Source: Lacrimispora amygdalina (GTDB lineage Bacteria; Bacillota; Clostridia; Lachnospirales; Lachnospiraceae). Taken from it: 56,054 nucleotides of DNA. This document shows, piece by piece, positions 11,901-21,213 of this stretch. Within the stretch, counting starts at the first letter, position 1, and each line of letters starts with the position of its first letter. The position numbers and the translations under genes are program-made. The notes under the pieces were generated by a model. The model ran no database searches. It was not told the DNA's origin and saw only the letters and a program-made list of their open reading frames with translations. The DNA lies in assembly GCF_900205965.1 (NCBI RefSeq), contig NZ_OAOF01000025.1, positions 1 through 56,054 on the forward strand, in the 5' to 3' direction.

Positions 11901-14900
11901 CCGGTCAATGTGATAAACAATCGTATCTTCTCCGACCTCAAGAATCTTATCATTTGCTGAATAACGGATCTGTGTGAAATCACCGCCAACAAATTCTAAG
12001 TAGGCCGCTCCATTTTTGAATGCGTAAATGGAATACTCACTATCCGTCTTGTCAAAGTTTACTTTATCTGACTCCAACGTAGATAACGGTACCGGAACAT
12101 GTTTTCTGTCATACCCATATTTAACGCTCTGACCTTCAATTGTCTTGGTAGTAAAAAGATTTAGACTGTCTAGGTCATAGTAGAGGATATCCGTATCTAA
12201 TCTTTGAACCGTTTCTGCTGTCCAGATCGCTCCGGATTCCATAATAGGATTCTGATTTTTATCTACTCCGGTCTGGACGGTCACCTGGCATTCATTTTCA
12301 GCCTCATCTGTTTCTTTGACAAACTCGACCTTTTCGCCAGCAAAGCCTTCTTTCACATACATTCTGGTAATGTTATTGGTGCGGTTTCGTTCAATTGTCA
12401 GCCCATTGTAGGCGTGATCCTGGGTATCCCCGGTTGGCTTAAGTTCCAGGGCATCGTACAAAGTCATCGTTGCCCCAGCAACATATTGGTTGGTATCATT
12501 GGCCGTTTCCAGTGTTCGTGTTACAAAACCATAGCCGGTAAATACATTTCCTTCATAGGCCAGTTCTACCAATTCACCATCTGCTTTTCTTGCTGCAAGC
12601 TGCTCTAAGGTACCTTTTTTCCATGCGTACCCTAAGTAAGTACCATTTTCACTGTAGGCGTATATAAGATCAGGGTTGTTACCAATTTCAGCAAGGGTAC
12701 CGTCCACACGTCCGCTAACCTTATAGGTTACGGTCTTATCTGCGGTTGTCTCTGCTGTATTAACACTGGACTCCTTCACCTTTTCTACAGTAAGCTTGAT
12801 CGGAGCATTTTCTACATTAATTCTGGCCACATTCACAACATCTTGGGGTTTATTCCCATTCGTGGTCTGATTGTCGGAAGGATCTTCATACATTGCCGCA
12901 AGCACACGGTCATCTTTGTTTCCCTCTTTGTAATAAGCCACTTTATCAGAATACACTTCAAGTGCTACCGGCTTACTCCTGGTATATCCGGAAGTTGGTT
13001 TCAGTTCCGCCACAACATAAGTACCTGCACCTAATGGCTGAGGTGTTTCAATATATCCGACCGTCTGATACTGGTATCTCAGGGTAGAATTATCTGTTTC
13101 ATCTTTCATCAAGCCGTCCAGAACGGTACTGTAGGCTTTAAATGCCACTGTCTGGTTCCCAAAGGAATCACCTAATATCACCTGATCCGATTCCTCGCAG
13201 ATCGGGGTTCCAGCTGGTACAGTTCCGCTATAGAGATTTCCAGGGCCGGCTTCTTTTCCAATCAGTTTTTCAAACCAGGAAAGCTTCTGCACAAACGGAG
13301 TGATTCCAGTTGCTCCCATTGCTTCCAGAAACTCTTTTGTACCGGTAACCAAAGTGTCTGTTTTGTAGAATAATACTGCTCCGTCACCATCTTTCGAATC
13401 GTCCCGTTTTGCTGCATAAATTCCAAAGATCGCACCATCGTGAAGAATGTTCTCATGGGTTTCGCTATCCAGCTTTTCAATCCTCAGTTTAGAGGTATAG
13501 AAACGATTTTCAAACTGGTTATAAGCATATCCAATGTAGGAACTCTCCCCACTTGGCTGTGGCGTTACCTCATTTACCTCACTGCTGGCACTGGCCGGCG
13601 CAGTTACGGTATAAGGTACCAGCATTGCAGCAAATTTTCCGTCATAAGCAGTAAGGTTTCCCTGCATGGACTTCACATTGTCCTGGTACATAATTCCAAG
13701 CAGGTTATCTTCTGTAACAGCAGCTCCTGGATATGGCACATCATTCGCCACTCCAAAAGATTCTGAAACGGAACTATAACGATATGATGTTGAAACTCCA
13801 TCTCTTCCGCTTTGTCCCTCTGTCAGGTAATACGGCACATCACCAGACATCCGGTCATCCTGAACATTGTAATAATTTTTAAGTGGACGGTATTCTGACT
13901 GAGTAAGGGCAAAATAATCACCGGCTCCCGGTGTACCAGGTACTTCGTTTGTAATCTGGCTGATACTTAATCCATGCTTATACACTTCAAAATTACCGTT
14001 ATAATTATGAGCCTTTATCACATGATCCTCTTCAACAAACCGGATCTGATACTTAGCCGCCAGCTCCTCTGCCGTTTCTTCTGCATCATAGTTATAATAA
14101 TTATTAAGCTTTGCTGGATTCTGCTGGGAACCATCATAAGAAGCATATACCGTAGGAACGACTACTTCTCTTGGCTTATCAATCTGATAATGCTTATTAG
14201 CAAAATCCTCTAAACTGCTATATTGTGGTTGCTGCTCTGCCACTACATAAACTCCGTATGGCAGATATTTAGAAGTGTTAAAGTAACATTCGTCTGCTTC
14301 TATATTGGCAGAAAGCGTTGATGGATCGTCATCAGTTCCACCGTTGCCTTCTGTATCCCAATCAACAGCATAAATCTCGTCAATATCATAGCTGAAAAAT
14401 GGTTTTAAATAGTTTTCTGCTTTGATAATTGCGTGATACAAGGCTTTATCGTACAATTCGTCAGAATAAGTGACTTCACCGGCAGTTTCCGTTTCCTGGT
14501 TGTTTGATGAAACATTCTGTACCAGTTTGGCAATTTCATCATCTAAGTACCAGGTGATGGCAAACTGACGTACCATGTCAGAAGCTTTGGCATTCTCTAT
14601 TGTGTAAGTTGTTCGATTTGTCTCATTTCCGATTGGCTGATAAGAAGTATAAGTCGGTGCGGCAAGATCCCATTTGTCATTATTGGCTACTGCAACAGCA
14701 TCAAAGAATTTTTCGTAATTGTAGCCTGAAACAACTCTTGTGCCGGCTGCATCTTCCACCAGTTGATCTGATGTTTCCAAAATGGCCGTATAACCACTAT
14801 TTTGCCCATCATTGATGAGATTATCGGTGTAACTATACAATTCCTTGTTGTAAATAACCGCATCATTGGAATCCCTATAGAGCGGATCCGTTTGATGAAG

Positions 14901-17900
14901 AGCTTTTGTATATATCTTGTTCACCAGCTCCGGGTAAGCATCATTAATCGCCAAAACATCAATCTCATTACCCTTTCGATCTACCCATGTGACGGAACCG
15001 GCCTCGTCCCGATACAGCCTCAATAAATTGGATCGTAAGTATGTCTTAAAGCGAAAATCACCCATCTTGTTGACCTTAGGACTGCCAAAAAGTTTCGTAA
15101 ACCAATCTTCCTGTACATCGCTGTAAGAATTTGTGTTTTTATAAGAACCAGGATCAATTTTCTTTGTAACCTTGATTTGTTGCTTGATTGCTCTCTGTTC
15201 TACTCTTACAGGATTTAATCTGGTATTCGTTCCCGGACTGTTTTCTCCATCCTGCCAGATATATTCCTGTCCCGGATAACTTAGGGTAATTGTCTTAATA
15301 TAGCTTCCCTCACCGGCAATACTTAGTTCTTCATAATCCAGGTATATTTTAACGTTTGCATTTCTTACTGCCACATAATAGGAGGCCGCTCCCATCTTAT
15401 CCCCTGCAGACCACTCGGCCGGGTTCCCCATTGCATCAATATGTGCCTGAGTCAGGGTAATCTGTTTTTCAGGTACGACAATCCGGAAGGTGTAAGACTG
15501 TAAATCATCATCTGCATGGACCGCTCCATAAGCATCCGTATAGCTGCTGTCAGTATGGCAGATAGTAGCTCCATTCACAGTGGAAAGGGGTAGCTCTGTC
15601 CACTGTCCGACAGTTACATCCTGCATAATCTTTGTGGTTTGTTCTACATACTCATATGCTTCGATTGGATTTCCGTCCTTATCACATGGCGTTTCACCCT
15701 TTTGATAATACACATTTTGAGTAATGGTTTTACTGATCAGACCGCCCGTTTCGGTTGCTGCGGCATCTGTAATCAGACGAGCCGATATGTAGTTGCGGCT
15801 TCCAATCAGTTCTGATTTAAATCCATCATAGGTACCAAATGCTCCATTGTCCGGATTATTAGAATACGTTGCATATATGTATCTTGGACTTTCACCCGTA
15901 TCATCTGGAAGGTACTCTACCCGATTATAAATAATACTGTCTGTTTCCGGATCGCTGCCGGATGCAAAAAAGGTCTTTGGGTTCCCATACTGGCTTGCAT
16001 AAACTGTAATATAGTAAGCATCAGAATCCTCCTCTATGCTGTGAACACCGCCATAGTTGTAAAAACTGTTCGTGTTATAAAAATCCAGGACAGACAAAAT
16101 TGCATCTCCGACTTTAATTGGATTATCCTGACTGTCCAGCTTGTTGATTTGCAGTGTTACAATTGGGGAACCATAAACCGTGCGGCTTGCAGGACTTCCA
16201 GGCGCTACCCCAGACACACCATATGCATCAATATCGCCCTCTCTCACTCCGGCATCAAAGACTCCTGCATAAATACTGGAATAACCGGTACCGTTAGTTT
16301 TTATTTTAGGAGTATTCTTTCCACTACTGCGGAGTGCTTTTTCAGCTTTCCCTTTGAGAAAGTTAAAATCATCAGCAGTAAAATCGCTGGCCAGCTTATC
16401 CAGAACCTCCACATCAGTCATAGCCGGCTCTTCACTCTCTAGGGCCGCTTTAACCGCTGTTGTGTCGAGATCCTGCCACTGTGCAACCTGGAATTGGTTG
16501 GCCTGATAATTCGTTGAAACTTCTGTTGTCATCAAGCTGCCGTCCGGGTTATATTTCGGATACTGAAAGTCATTTTCTGCTGTAACATAATAACCAAGCA
16601 TTACCTTATCGTAAACACCCGTTCCTACTTCTACTGCCCGACTTTCCGCCCCGTTATCTAAGCGGTATATCTTTGACCCCTCTGGCAGGTTATTAAGCAA
16701 AATATCAAATCCATTCATTCCAGTCTCTTTGCTTTCCGCAGCAAAAAACAATTCGTTATAATCAGGATTTCCCCATTCACCAGTTGGATTATCTGAGATC
16801 TGTCCCTCCGGATACAAATTTTTGGTTATGGCAGCATAGCCACTTCCTGCATTAGCAGGTACTCCTGCATTTACATCCTGACCTTTGTTTGTATGACTGT
16901 TTTCTTTGCTTCCTACAGAAAGTTCAAATCCCTCAGAACGACTTAATTCTTTTACATAATAATCACCCATTAAAAGCGGTCGTCCAATCCACCCATTTCC
17001 ATTATTGGATTTATTATCATAATATACTCTTGTATACTGGGCATCTGCTGAGTAATCGTCATAGGAACTGTCAGCCACATAGAGGTTGGAAGGAGCTTTT
17101 CCCGCCCAGCCGCTCGCTGTTTCCACTACAGTTCCGGTTTCATAGTTGTAAGTAAATCCAGGAGCTTCTGTATATGCCATAAAGGACAACTCACCATTTT
17201 TATCAGCGGTTCCGATAGAGACAAGATCATTCGCTTCATAGACGGTTCCGGTTTTTCCATCCGGATGGGTTAGTGCACTGGCAGCAAACAGCCCATACAC
17301 ACCTCCTTCAACAGTTCCATCCCCCTGCGCGTCACCGCTGGGATCATACTCTTCCGATTCTCCTTTTAAAAGCTCCATATCATATTTTTTTACATGAATT
17401 TCCCCTTCTGTCCGGTGATCATATATCCTCCACCGATTACCTTCTCTATCTGAATCATTACAGTGACTGTAATTAGTAGATGGTTCGGCTTCAACATCAT
17501 CCCCTACACTTGCTGATGTTAAAGCAGTATTGTAAGCTGATACGAACAAATTGCCGGTACTACCAGTTTCATCGTTACCTTCTTCAGCCAACAAATTAAA
17601 ACCTAACCTTGCGTTAGATATTGTTGTAAAAAGAATTTCTGACGGGACCAGTGCATTAGAATTTGTGGCTTTATCTACTTTTGAACTTCTCTGTTTCACT
17701 TCCGTTTTTGCTTTCTTCACTGCCTCTGTTTCATTCTCTACTGTTGCTACCGGTTTTGATTCCTCAGCCACTTCTGTTTCGGATTCCTCTACTGCTTCTG
17801 TTTCGGATTCCTCCACTGCTTCTGTTTCGGATTTCTCCACTACTTCTGTTTCGGATTCCTCCACTGCTTCTGTTTCGGATTCCTCCACTGCTTCAGTTTC

Positions 17901-20210
17901 GGATTCCTCCACCGCTTCTGTTTCGGGTTCCTCCACTGCTTCTGTTTCGGATTTCTCCACTGCTTCTGTTTCGGATTCCCCCGCTTCTGTTTCGGATCCC
18001 TTCGTCACTTCTTCATTTTGGCTATACAGAATGGAATTAGAAACATTAGAAGATGATAACTTAAAATATTGTGAAGAATCATATGCATTTGAGTTGGTGG
18101 CTATCTTATCACTATCATTAAACACTGGATCATCATTATCAATTTCTTCCTCAACCTTTATATCCTCGTATTCTGGATCAGATGGCAAAAAGAAATTAAT
18201 AATTTTCTGAATAATATTTGATTTCTTCTCCTGTTCAAGATTTAAATCCTCCTCTACAACAGGCTCCTCCATCTGAAATGCTTCAATTGCTGCTCTTTGA
18301 GCTTTGACCATGGAAGCGGGGCTTCCGGTAACTTTTGCATTAATCGCAATATCTTTGCTGTATAATCCTGAAAAAGTAGCATTGGCTCCGTTTTCAGAAG
18401 CATCTGTTGTTACAACCTCGATCGGAACATCATCCGGATGCAAATCATGCAGAGTATATCCGTCTTTCGCCGTTGATTCTTTCCAGGTATAGCTATATTT
18501 CATGGAAATAAATTTTTCATAAGTGGCCTGACAGTCTGCCCGACATCCGGATTCCTGATATGCTTCTTCTTCACTGGCTGATGTCGTCACGCCACCATCA
18601 GGTGTATCGCTCCCCCCATCAGACAGAACACTTTCAATTTCTGATACATTGACTCCTGACTGAATCCAGTGGAAATGTACACCAGAGAAATCCCCGGAAG
18701 CATGTTCTTCACAATCTGCCACAGCGCTTACCCAGGCATTTGCAAGCCGTTGATTTTCAGCCTTAGCATCTTCAATTTCTGCTTCATTGGTTACCTCTCC
18801 GGTTTCCTCATCAATTTCCTCCTCCGGAACGGAAACAAACTCCGGAGCCGGATGCCCATCACAAAATGTTTTATCGTAATTATAAGTATGATTAACAGTC
18901 TTTTTACCATAGCCAGATTCATCCGTTGTTACAGAACCAGCAAAGCGGAAATTATCCCATATGACAGGATTGTCCGTATAATAGCTCTTGTAAGGCTCAC
19001 CCCCCTCATACAACTCTACTGCTCCGTCACGCTCCGTATTTACCCGGTCTTTATCATCAAAACGCTCATACAGCTTAAATATTGCGTTTGAAAGTGGTTT
19101 TCCGGTTTCATCATCATATTTATTAAGTTGTAAGTTATATGTAGATTTCATCTCCTCGTTATGGCGATAGATTTTAAAATCAATACTGCCATCAGTAAGA
19201 GAAGGAACCGGATCGGTACCAATTGCAGCATAAAGCGGCAAAGGAGCACCTTGTAATTCCAAGAAAACCAACCTTTGGTGATCCTCCAAAGGGACCGTCT
19301 TTGAATGACTTACATGGGTCCCACTACATTGTGTGCAAACCCATAACTGTAAGCCTTCTTCATAAGCCTCTTCAACAGTAGAATAAGCACCATTTGTAGC
19401 ATAATCGGTTCCTACTGTATCAAACTGAATATACAACTGAGGTGGTTCTGGATTTGGATTGGAAAATATGATAGTATTATCCGTTTTTTGATATGTCCAC
19501 CCTCCCATTGGTTTAGGAAGAAAAGAACCATCACTGCCATCTAACGAAAATTTTAGCGGAACCTTCTGAATAAAATCTTTATCATCTCCACCAGCATTAA
19601 ACTCAATAGTAAAAGTATTACCCACATTTAATGCCGTTGTTAAGTCTGTATGCCCTTGCAATACAGTTGGAATTGATTTTCCTGAATTACTAGTTCCTGT
19701 TCCGGAACTAATAATTCCACCTAGCTTCATATATTCCTCAGCATTATTTACCACCGCTGCAAGCCATGGATATTTCGCTCTTGTCTCAGCCTTATGTATG
19801 ATTGTTTTTAAATCTGCTTCAGTCACAAGAGGAGCAATTGTGGGTAATCCCTGACTTGGTGCCTGAGCATTGATGTTATCAATTACAGTATTAATCTTTT
19901 GCTGATTACCAAATCCTGCAAGCATTGATAATGTTGCCCAAAATAAATAGGCTCTTTCTGTATCATTCAATCTGGTAGATGGTAGCACATATGTGTACAT
20001 ATCACCCTTTTGTAAAATACCATTAGATGCGACCCCATAAGCATCTATACAGTAGAAATGCCAATTATCTCCAAAAGCCGGTAGACTATCTCCTGGATTA
20101 TGCAACTTTGCTGCTTGTACCGGAAGATAAGGCATGAAAGCCATTGCCGTTATCACAACAGATAACAACAATGAAATGTATCTGTTTCGTTTCCTCATTC
20201 GCTTATTCAT
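5979..20210 (-). CDS. Giant (4743-residue) LPKTG-anchored adhesin with many SpaA/Cna-B-like repeats
   Basis: One uninterrupted frame of 14.2 kb. It has a signal peptide (residues 1-33, ending PVQAA) and an N-terminal region with FYCIDAYG around Cys54, reminiscent of thioester-type adhesin heads. A long series of Cna-B/SpaA-type modules follows, recognisable by openings such as LRIEKLDSETHENIL and VVISKTDITGEKELPG and closings such as YRLREKQAPSGYRTAADI and FTVSKDG. Near residues 740-820 there is an 8-residue ETEAVEES tandem repeat. The C-terminus is a textbook sortase signal: LPKTG, a hydrophobic helix and KKDRRNESEK. AGGAGGG lies 5 nt before the ATG. Cna-B modules commonly form internal isopeptide bonds, giving protease-resistant stalks. 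Role: cell-surface adhesion, perhaps mating-pair stabilisation given the conjugation genes nearby. No sortase gene is seen in the window. Confidence 0.9.
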   Translation of the reverse strand: MNKRMRKRNRYISLLLSVVITAMAFMPYLPVQAAKLHNPGDSLPAFGDNWHFYCIDAYGVASNGILQKGDMYTYVLPSTRLNDTERAYLFWATLSMLAGFGNQQKINTVIDNINAQAPSQGLPTIAPLVTEADLKTIIHKAETRAKYPWLAAVVNNAEEYMKLGGIISSGTGTSNSGKSIPTVLQGHTDLTTALNVGNTFTIEFNAGGDDKDFIQKVPLKFSLDGSDGSFLPKPMGGWTYQKTDNTIIFSNPNPEPPQLYIQFDTVGTDYATNGAYSTVEEAYEEGLQLWVCTQCSGTHVSHSKTVPLEDHQRLVFLELQGAPLPLYAAIGTDPVPSLTDGSIDFKIYRHNEEMKSTYNLQLNKYDDETGKPLSNAIFKLYERFDDKDRVNTERDGAVELYEGGEPYKSYYTDNPVIWDNFRFAGSVTTDESGYGKKTVNHTYNYDKTFCDGHPAPEFVSVPEEEIDEETGEVTNEAEIEDAKAENQRLANAWVSAVADCEEHASGDFSGVHFHWIQSGVNVSEIESVLSDGGSDTPDGGVTTSASEEEAYQESGCRADCQATYEKFISMKYSYTWKESTAKDGYTLHDLHPDDVPIEVVTTDASENGANATFSGLYSKDIAINAKVTGSPASMVKAQRAAIEAFQMEEPVVEEDLNLEQEKKSNIIQKIINFFLPSDPEYEDIKVEEEIDNDDPVFNDSDKIATNSNAYDSSQYFKLSSSNVSNSILYSQNEEVTKGSETEAGESETEAVEKSETEAVEEPETEAVEESETEAVEESETEAVEESETEVVEKSETEAVEESETEAVEESETEVAEESKPVATVENETEAVKKAKTEVKQRSSKVDKATNSNALVPSEILFTTISNARLGFNLLAEEGNDETGSTGNLFVSAYNTALTSASVGDDVEAEPSTNYSHCNDSDREGNRWRIYDHRTEGEIHVKKYDMELLKGESEEYDPSGDAQGDGTVEGGVYGLFAASALTHPDGKTGTVYEANDLVSIGTADKNGELSFMAYTEAPGFTYNYETGTVVETASGWAGKAPSNLYVADSSYDDYSADAQYTRVYYDNKSNNGNGWIGRPLLMGDYYVKELSRSEGFELSVGSKENSHTNKGQDVNAGVPANAGSGYAAITKNLYPEGQISDNPTGEWGNPDYNELFFAAESKETGMNGFDILLNNLPEGSKIYRLDNGAESRAVEVGTGVYDKVMLGYYVTAENDFQYPKYNPDGSLMTTEVSTNYQANQFQVAQWQDLDTTAVKAALESEEPAMTDVEVLDKLASDFTADDFNFLKGKAEKALRSSGKNTPKIKTNGTGYSSIYAGVFDAGVREGDIDAYGVSGVAPGSPASRTVYGSPIVTLQINKLDSQDNPIKVGDAILSVLDFYNTNSFYNYGGVHSIEEDSDAYYITVYASQYGNPKTFFASGSDPETDSIIYNRVEYLPDDTGESPRYIYATYSNNPDNGAFGTYDGFKSELIGSRNYISARLITDAAATETGGLISKTITQNVYYQKGETPCDKDGNPIEAYEYVEQTTKIMQDVTVGQWTELPLSTVNGATICHTDSSYTDAYGAVHADDDLQSYTFRIVVPEKQITLTQAHIDAMGNPAEWSAGDKMGAASYYVAVRNANVKIYLDYEELSIAGEGSYIKTITLSYPGQEYIWQDGENSPGTNTRLNPVRVEQRAIKQQIKVTKKIDPGSYKNTNSYSDVQEDWFTKLFGSPKVNKMGDFRFKTYLRSNLLRLYRDEAGSVTWVDRKGNEIDVLAINDAYPELVNKIYTKALHQTDPLYRDSNDAVIYNKELYSYTDNLINDGQNSGYTAILETSDQLVEDAAGTRVVSGYNYEKFFDAVAVANNDKWDLAAPTYTSYQPIGNETNRTTYTIENAKASDMVRQFAITWYLDDEIAKLVQNVSSNNQETETAGEVTYSDELYDKALYHAIIKAENYLKPFFSYDIDEIYAVDWDTEGNGGTDDDPSTLSANIEADECYFNTSKYLPYGVYVVAEQQPQYSSLEDFANKHYQIDKPREVVVPTVYASYDGSQQNPAKLNNYYNYDAEETAEELAAKYQIRFVEEDHVIKAHNYNGNFEVYKHGLSISQITNEVPGTPGAGDYFALTQSEYRPLKNYYNVQDDRMSGDVPYYLTEGQSGRDGVSTSYRYSSVSESFGVANDVPYPGAAVTEDNLLGIMYQDNVKSMQGNLTAYDGKFAAMLVPYTVTAPASASSEVNEVTPQPSGESSYIGYAYNQFENRFYTSKLRIEKLDSETHENILHDGAIFGIYAAKRDDSKDGDGAVLFYKTDTLVTGTKEFLEAMGATGITPFVQKLSWFEKLIGKEAGPGNLYSGTVPAGTPICEESDQVILGDSFGNQTVAFKAYSTVLDGLMKDETDNSTLRYQYQTVGYIETPQPLGAGTYVVAELKPTSGYTRSKPVALEVYSDKVAYYKEGNKDDRVLAAMYEDPSDNQTTNGNKPQDVVNVARINVENAPIKLTVEKVKESSVNTAETTADKTVTYKVSGRVDGTLAEIGNNPDLIYAYSENGTYLGYAWKKGTLEQLAARKADGELVELAYEGNVFTGYGFVTRTLETANDTNQYVAGATMTLYDALELKPTGDTQDHAYNGLTIERNRTNNITRMYVKEGFAGEKVEFVKETDEAENECQVTVQTGVDKNQNPIMESGAIWTAETVQRLDTDILYYDLDSLNLFTTKTIEGQSVKYGYDRKHVPVPLSTLESDKVNFDKTDSEYSIYAFKNGAAYLEFVGGDFTQIRYSANDKILEVGEDTIVYHIDRAGNRDALVDPYTGMAYVLEKQPDGSQKVLVWAVNIRRDIYGNIIARDKITTSRIATVGENKAGYSDNGTIEVTNNSGTAVTNPIYSHTESGYITGSWGSDAGEESHKQSSVLQNNNGQSMNDSTLVDENNGSFEKDMNPVYDEHGLPSYYQRSYETYDKGTELYDRNGDFVRYQDSNNLEEYNQAAYRINEPGELLDGDETAENQDQKDLYHRMGEAYIVQNTWVTSDTTPNDPFDLTMTDGQADILKRLPEGNYILEELISPEGMNKGLPVGKTVLETADMQNTKMVDTSTKTEIEKLDGTNKYTVNRIDMLSGKTMGTVLEGKGTYSYGHVSGADLALYKAKRVYTSSGYYLQKAADIPVAFATTNDTVSAPEVIHAAWTTGTTPVYFEGLPTGDYLLEETTTPTGYVTATPVEITVTNTREVQNFTMNNDHTKVEVDKYVTVGDERIFLGNVGFTLYPAVMDKSGVVYQDGKPVYDDTTVIDTWVTNDATDYTETIDFRNYPNSNQNGQSGFTLEFESMYKLNGTKPGTSISWAVERTATRTSENDTVWVMEDGTKIPIINGVITYPAGMDQQDMDGFLSAYDANHGANTIKWIVNRSAAYVSHTQIDSGNTTAFPTEATMFFEADNGEMIRITVYEGTADRNGRNYTFEYQYDYKQLSAVNSKAYSYLTAEGYRRFNYLPAGMAYVLVETSVPEGYAKAEDTVIIVKDIADVQHYAIENEVSAIRISKIGGDGTKEFAGNELALYKAASDGSLIKTPEYLLTTWLTGSDGEYTEADFINGRIPEGYSQGDLKPHTITGMDNGIYYVVENASADYYTLFEPIRIEYNRADNIRIVRASNQVAEGQLELIKADETGTNLLSDAVFEVSAYLQQSGSREPVFTRTVSTINGKATLTGLPVGRILSDGSLEPYRYRVKETVPPDGYAVNTLIETFSFAPDNGGVSYQPGETAKYSITVLNEKTKITIEKRDFDKLEDSGIDGAFVDGAQMAIFELLGRDAEDNFIYDETKAFTEWTTTAEQHMVEGLVAGKSYLLLEKKAPKGYNLMNPVMFTVSQDGRKITTISDKLHTVTVNTIQTDDFTMDTYNPDVDSIQSVTINGRYPTKMEKSMVNEAGYEVLRWTTTGNGYDIYPSEDLVEGGLYTIREIVYFSDGSELLTGKTTRRLHFNDGSYHVEDRTIGSNNLTLAYADGTEIHSYNPQEYLTEATIQNHVNPENPKIFLWNRDGQPGDVLNPNQAVLGSVFYANTSHTTTDVELTLRFDNAVRIIDSGAGNQDDNKLTFTIPDVKPLQGGYVTFELEADHVSSSTSVIATLTSSGKTTVTTKETPILQANKLTIFNDLTGSGKYLFADQTSQFKVQLYSNAGVELKGSYEYTGSKNGIIKSGDTISMAGNEFIVIDPGSIYKNIRYDVTRIGDGLEVEARNTSGTASSELGAAAIFTRHTVDTSEREIFIKGEEYLLTETTVFSDGEILKTNQLKFMISKDGSIEGIGVYDKQTKQVIHKTDITTGEELPGTHIVIEDEDGNIIDEWISIDEPHEIEAELEPGKEYIMIEKNPTQGFAYEKDIKFSVNEDGAFDVVVMEDKPNTEHIYKLATASEAVPDFKRDGNQAGAVMQILDADKQPVKAIRDDNLFKVGEDLIFTTTNDFTVITKQLIVDTAYYLHELTPPAGLAYAEDVPFTVSHDGTIDKVIMWDIPTHVVISKTDITGEKELPGGHYSIHEDDGGVKGKKIYKYDGNADGSPQDVTGVLDAGKDYWLVEDLSPTGYAFTEAIKFSVSTDGSTDYVVMKDKETNVDIRKENSSGNLLGKAVLQVIDIDASENVVLEFETITDQVYSIVGKLKAGETYRLREKQAPSGYRTAADIVFTVSKDGSVDTITMIDQKITTDGNTPTPKPPTPEPEKKVGRIVPEYNSNISGEGHILFGSTGFPFSILGLPKTGVESNIILYALLSLFFGGLALVLYIFIKKDRRNESEK
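17758..17998 (-). repeat. 24-bp tandem repeat encoding ETEAVEES units
   Basis: About ten imperfect copies of a 24-bp unit lie inside the giant adhesin gene (on the plus strand: TCTGTTTCGGATTCCTCC plus 6 bases). Each unit encodes an eight-residue ETEAVEES/ETEVVEKS block forming an acidic, probably extended stalk. Copy number can change by slippage without breaking the frame. Confidence 0.85.
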
Positions 20211-20242
20211 TTTTCCCTCCTACTTTTTAATTAACTAAAACA

Positions 20243-20292
20243 AAAAAAGAAGTAACCAGTCAGCAAATTGCTAAATGATTACTTCTCTTTTT
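20243..20292. terminator. Probable bidirectional terminator between adhesin and transglutaminase-like gene
   Basis: The arms GAAGTAA and TTACTTC enclose a second small stem (AGCAA/TTGCT). There is an A run on the left and a T-rich stretch on the right, so on the minus strand the hairpin is followed by TTTTTTTG. It lies in the gap between the end of the gene at 20312 and the adhesin start at 20210, separating their transcripts at least partly. Confidence 0.6.
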
Positions 20293-20311
20293 CTTTATTT
20301 CTATTCTGTTT

Positions 20312-21199
20312 TTAATTACCGAGTCCGTCTACATATCCGTCCCAACTCATAAACTTTTTTTGAATTTCGGCTTCACTCATTCCCGGATAAAGCCTTTGAT
20401 AATACTCAATCCAGGTTATTTTTCCAGCTTCGGCCTGTCTCTGCCATTCTACTTGCTGCATCTGATCCTGATACCACTGACTACTTTTTGCTTCATTAGC
20501 ATACCGATTATATTCTGTATCATAATCAACAGGTACTGTTGTTAGATTATTATATAACCCTTCTTTTCTCATAGGATCAACAGTAATCCATTGTCCATTA
20601 ATCTTTACCAAACAAGCCGCATGCACTGCTGATTGATCATAGGCGATGCTCTCCAATCCCACATATGATGCCAGCCTTTGAAACTCTCCTGAATAATCGC
20701 CACAATTTCCAATCTTACCTTCTAACACTTTAAAAGAAACAGATGGAAAATGTTTCCCTGAGGTCTGATCCTCACGTCCGTCTTTGCCATTGTGAAGTCT
20801 ATCAAAAACCATTTCAAGCCTTGTCAGTTCATCACTATGAATCCAATCAAAACTGTTTACAAATTCCTGTAATAATGGTAATGTACCCTCTGTATAATTT
20901 GCTTTAGGAAGCCCCTCACTGTTTAAAGAATTTACTGCCTCTCCTGGATAAATAACAGCTTCTTTTAAAAAGTGTTCAGGATCAGTTATTTCTGGATATA
21001 CATCACTAAACACTGGCCCTCTCCCAATAGTTACGCTGCCACCATTATTAAAGCTCCATGTCATATTATTTGTATTGCTCCAACTCCCATCACCATCAAG
21101 AATACTACCAAATTGTGCTGCATATGCTGGAAACACATTTACTGCTAAAGTTGTCATTGTAATTGCCATGGCCACAATCTGCTTCATTCTTTTCCTCAT
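20312..21199 (-). CDS. Secreted transglutaminase-like cysteine protein
   Basis: A 295-residue protein with a signal peptide (residues 1-28, ending AYAAQ). A transglutaminase-like core is visible as the Cys-His-Asp set: Cys166 in GNCGDYSGEF, His193 in SAVHAACLV and Asp208 in WITVDPM. In this superfamily these residues form a papain-like triad that cleaves peptides or joins glutamine to lysine. It has no wall anchor and is presumably released. The ATG has AAGGGG 8 nt upstream. It is immediately upstream of the giant adhesin, so an attractive inference is that it processes or cross-links that adhesin or host protein. A general secreted protease is the alternative. Confidence 0.75.
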   Translation of the reverse strand: MRKRMKQIVAMAITMTTLAVNVFPAYAAQFGSILDGDGSWSNTNNMTWSFNNGGSVTIGRGPVFSDVYPEITDPEHFLKEAVIYPGEAVNSLNSEGLPKANYTEGTLPLLQEFVNSFDWIHSDELTRLEMVFDRLHNGKDGREDQTSGKHFPSVSFKVLEGKIGNCGDYSGEFQRLASYVGLESIAYDQSAVHAACLVKINGQWITVDPMRKEGLYNNLTTVPVDYDTEYNRYANEAKSSQWYQDQMQQVEWQRQAEAGKITWIEYYQRLYPGMSEAEIQKKFMSWDGYVDGLGN

Positions 21200-21213
21200 A
21201 ATTATATCCCCTT

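Noticed and set aside
17551..18210. 219-residue plus-strand frame rich in SDSSTASVS
   Set aside because: It is the antisense of the ETEAVEES repeats of the giant adhesin and has no start signals.
20030..20080. Intact thioester domain at the adhesin N-terminus
   Set aside because: Only a FYCIDAYG-like start is visible; I could not find a convincing downstream TQxA-type glutamine, so it is only mentioned as a resemblance.
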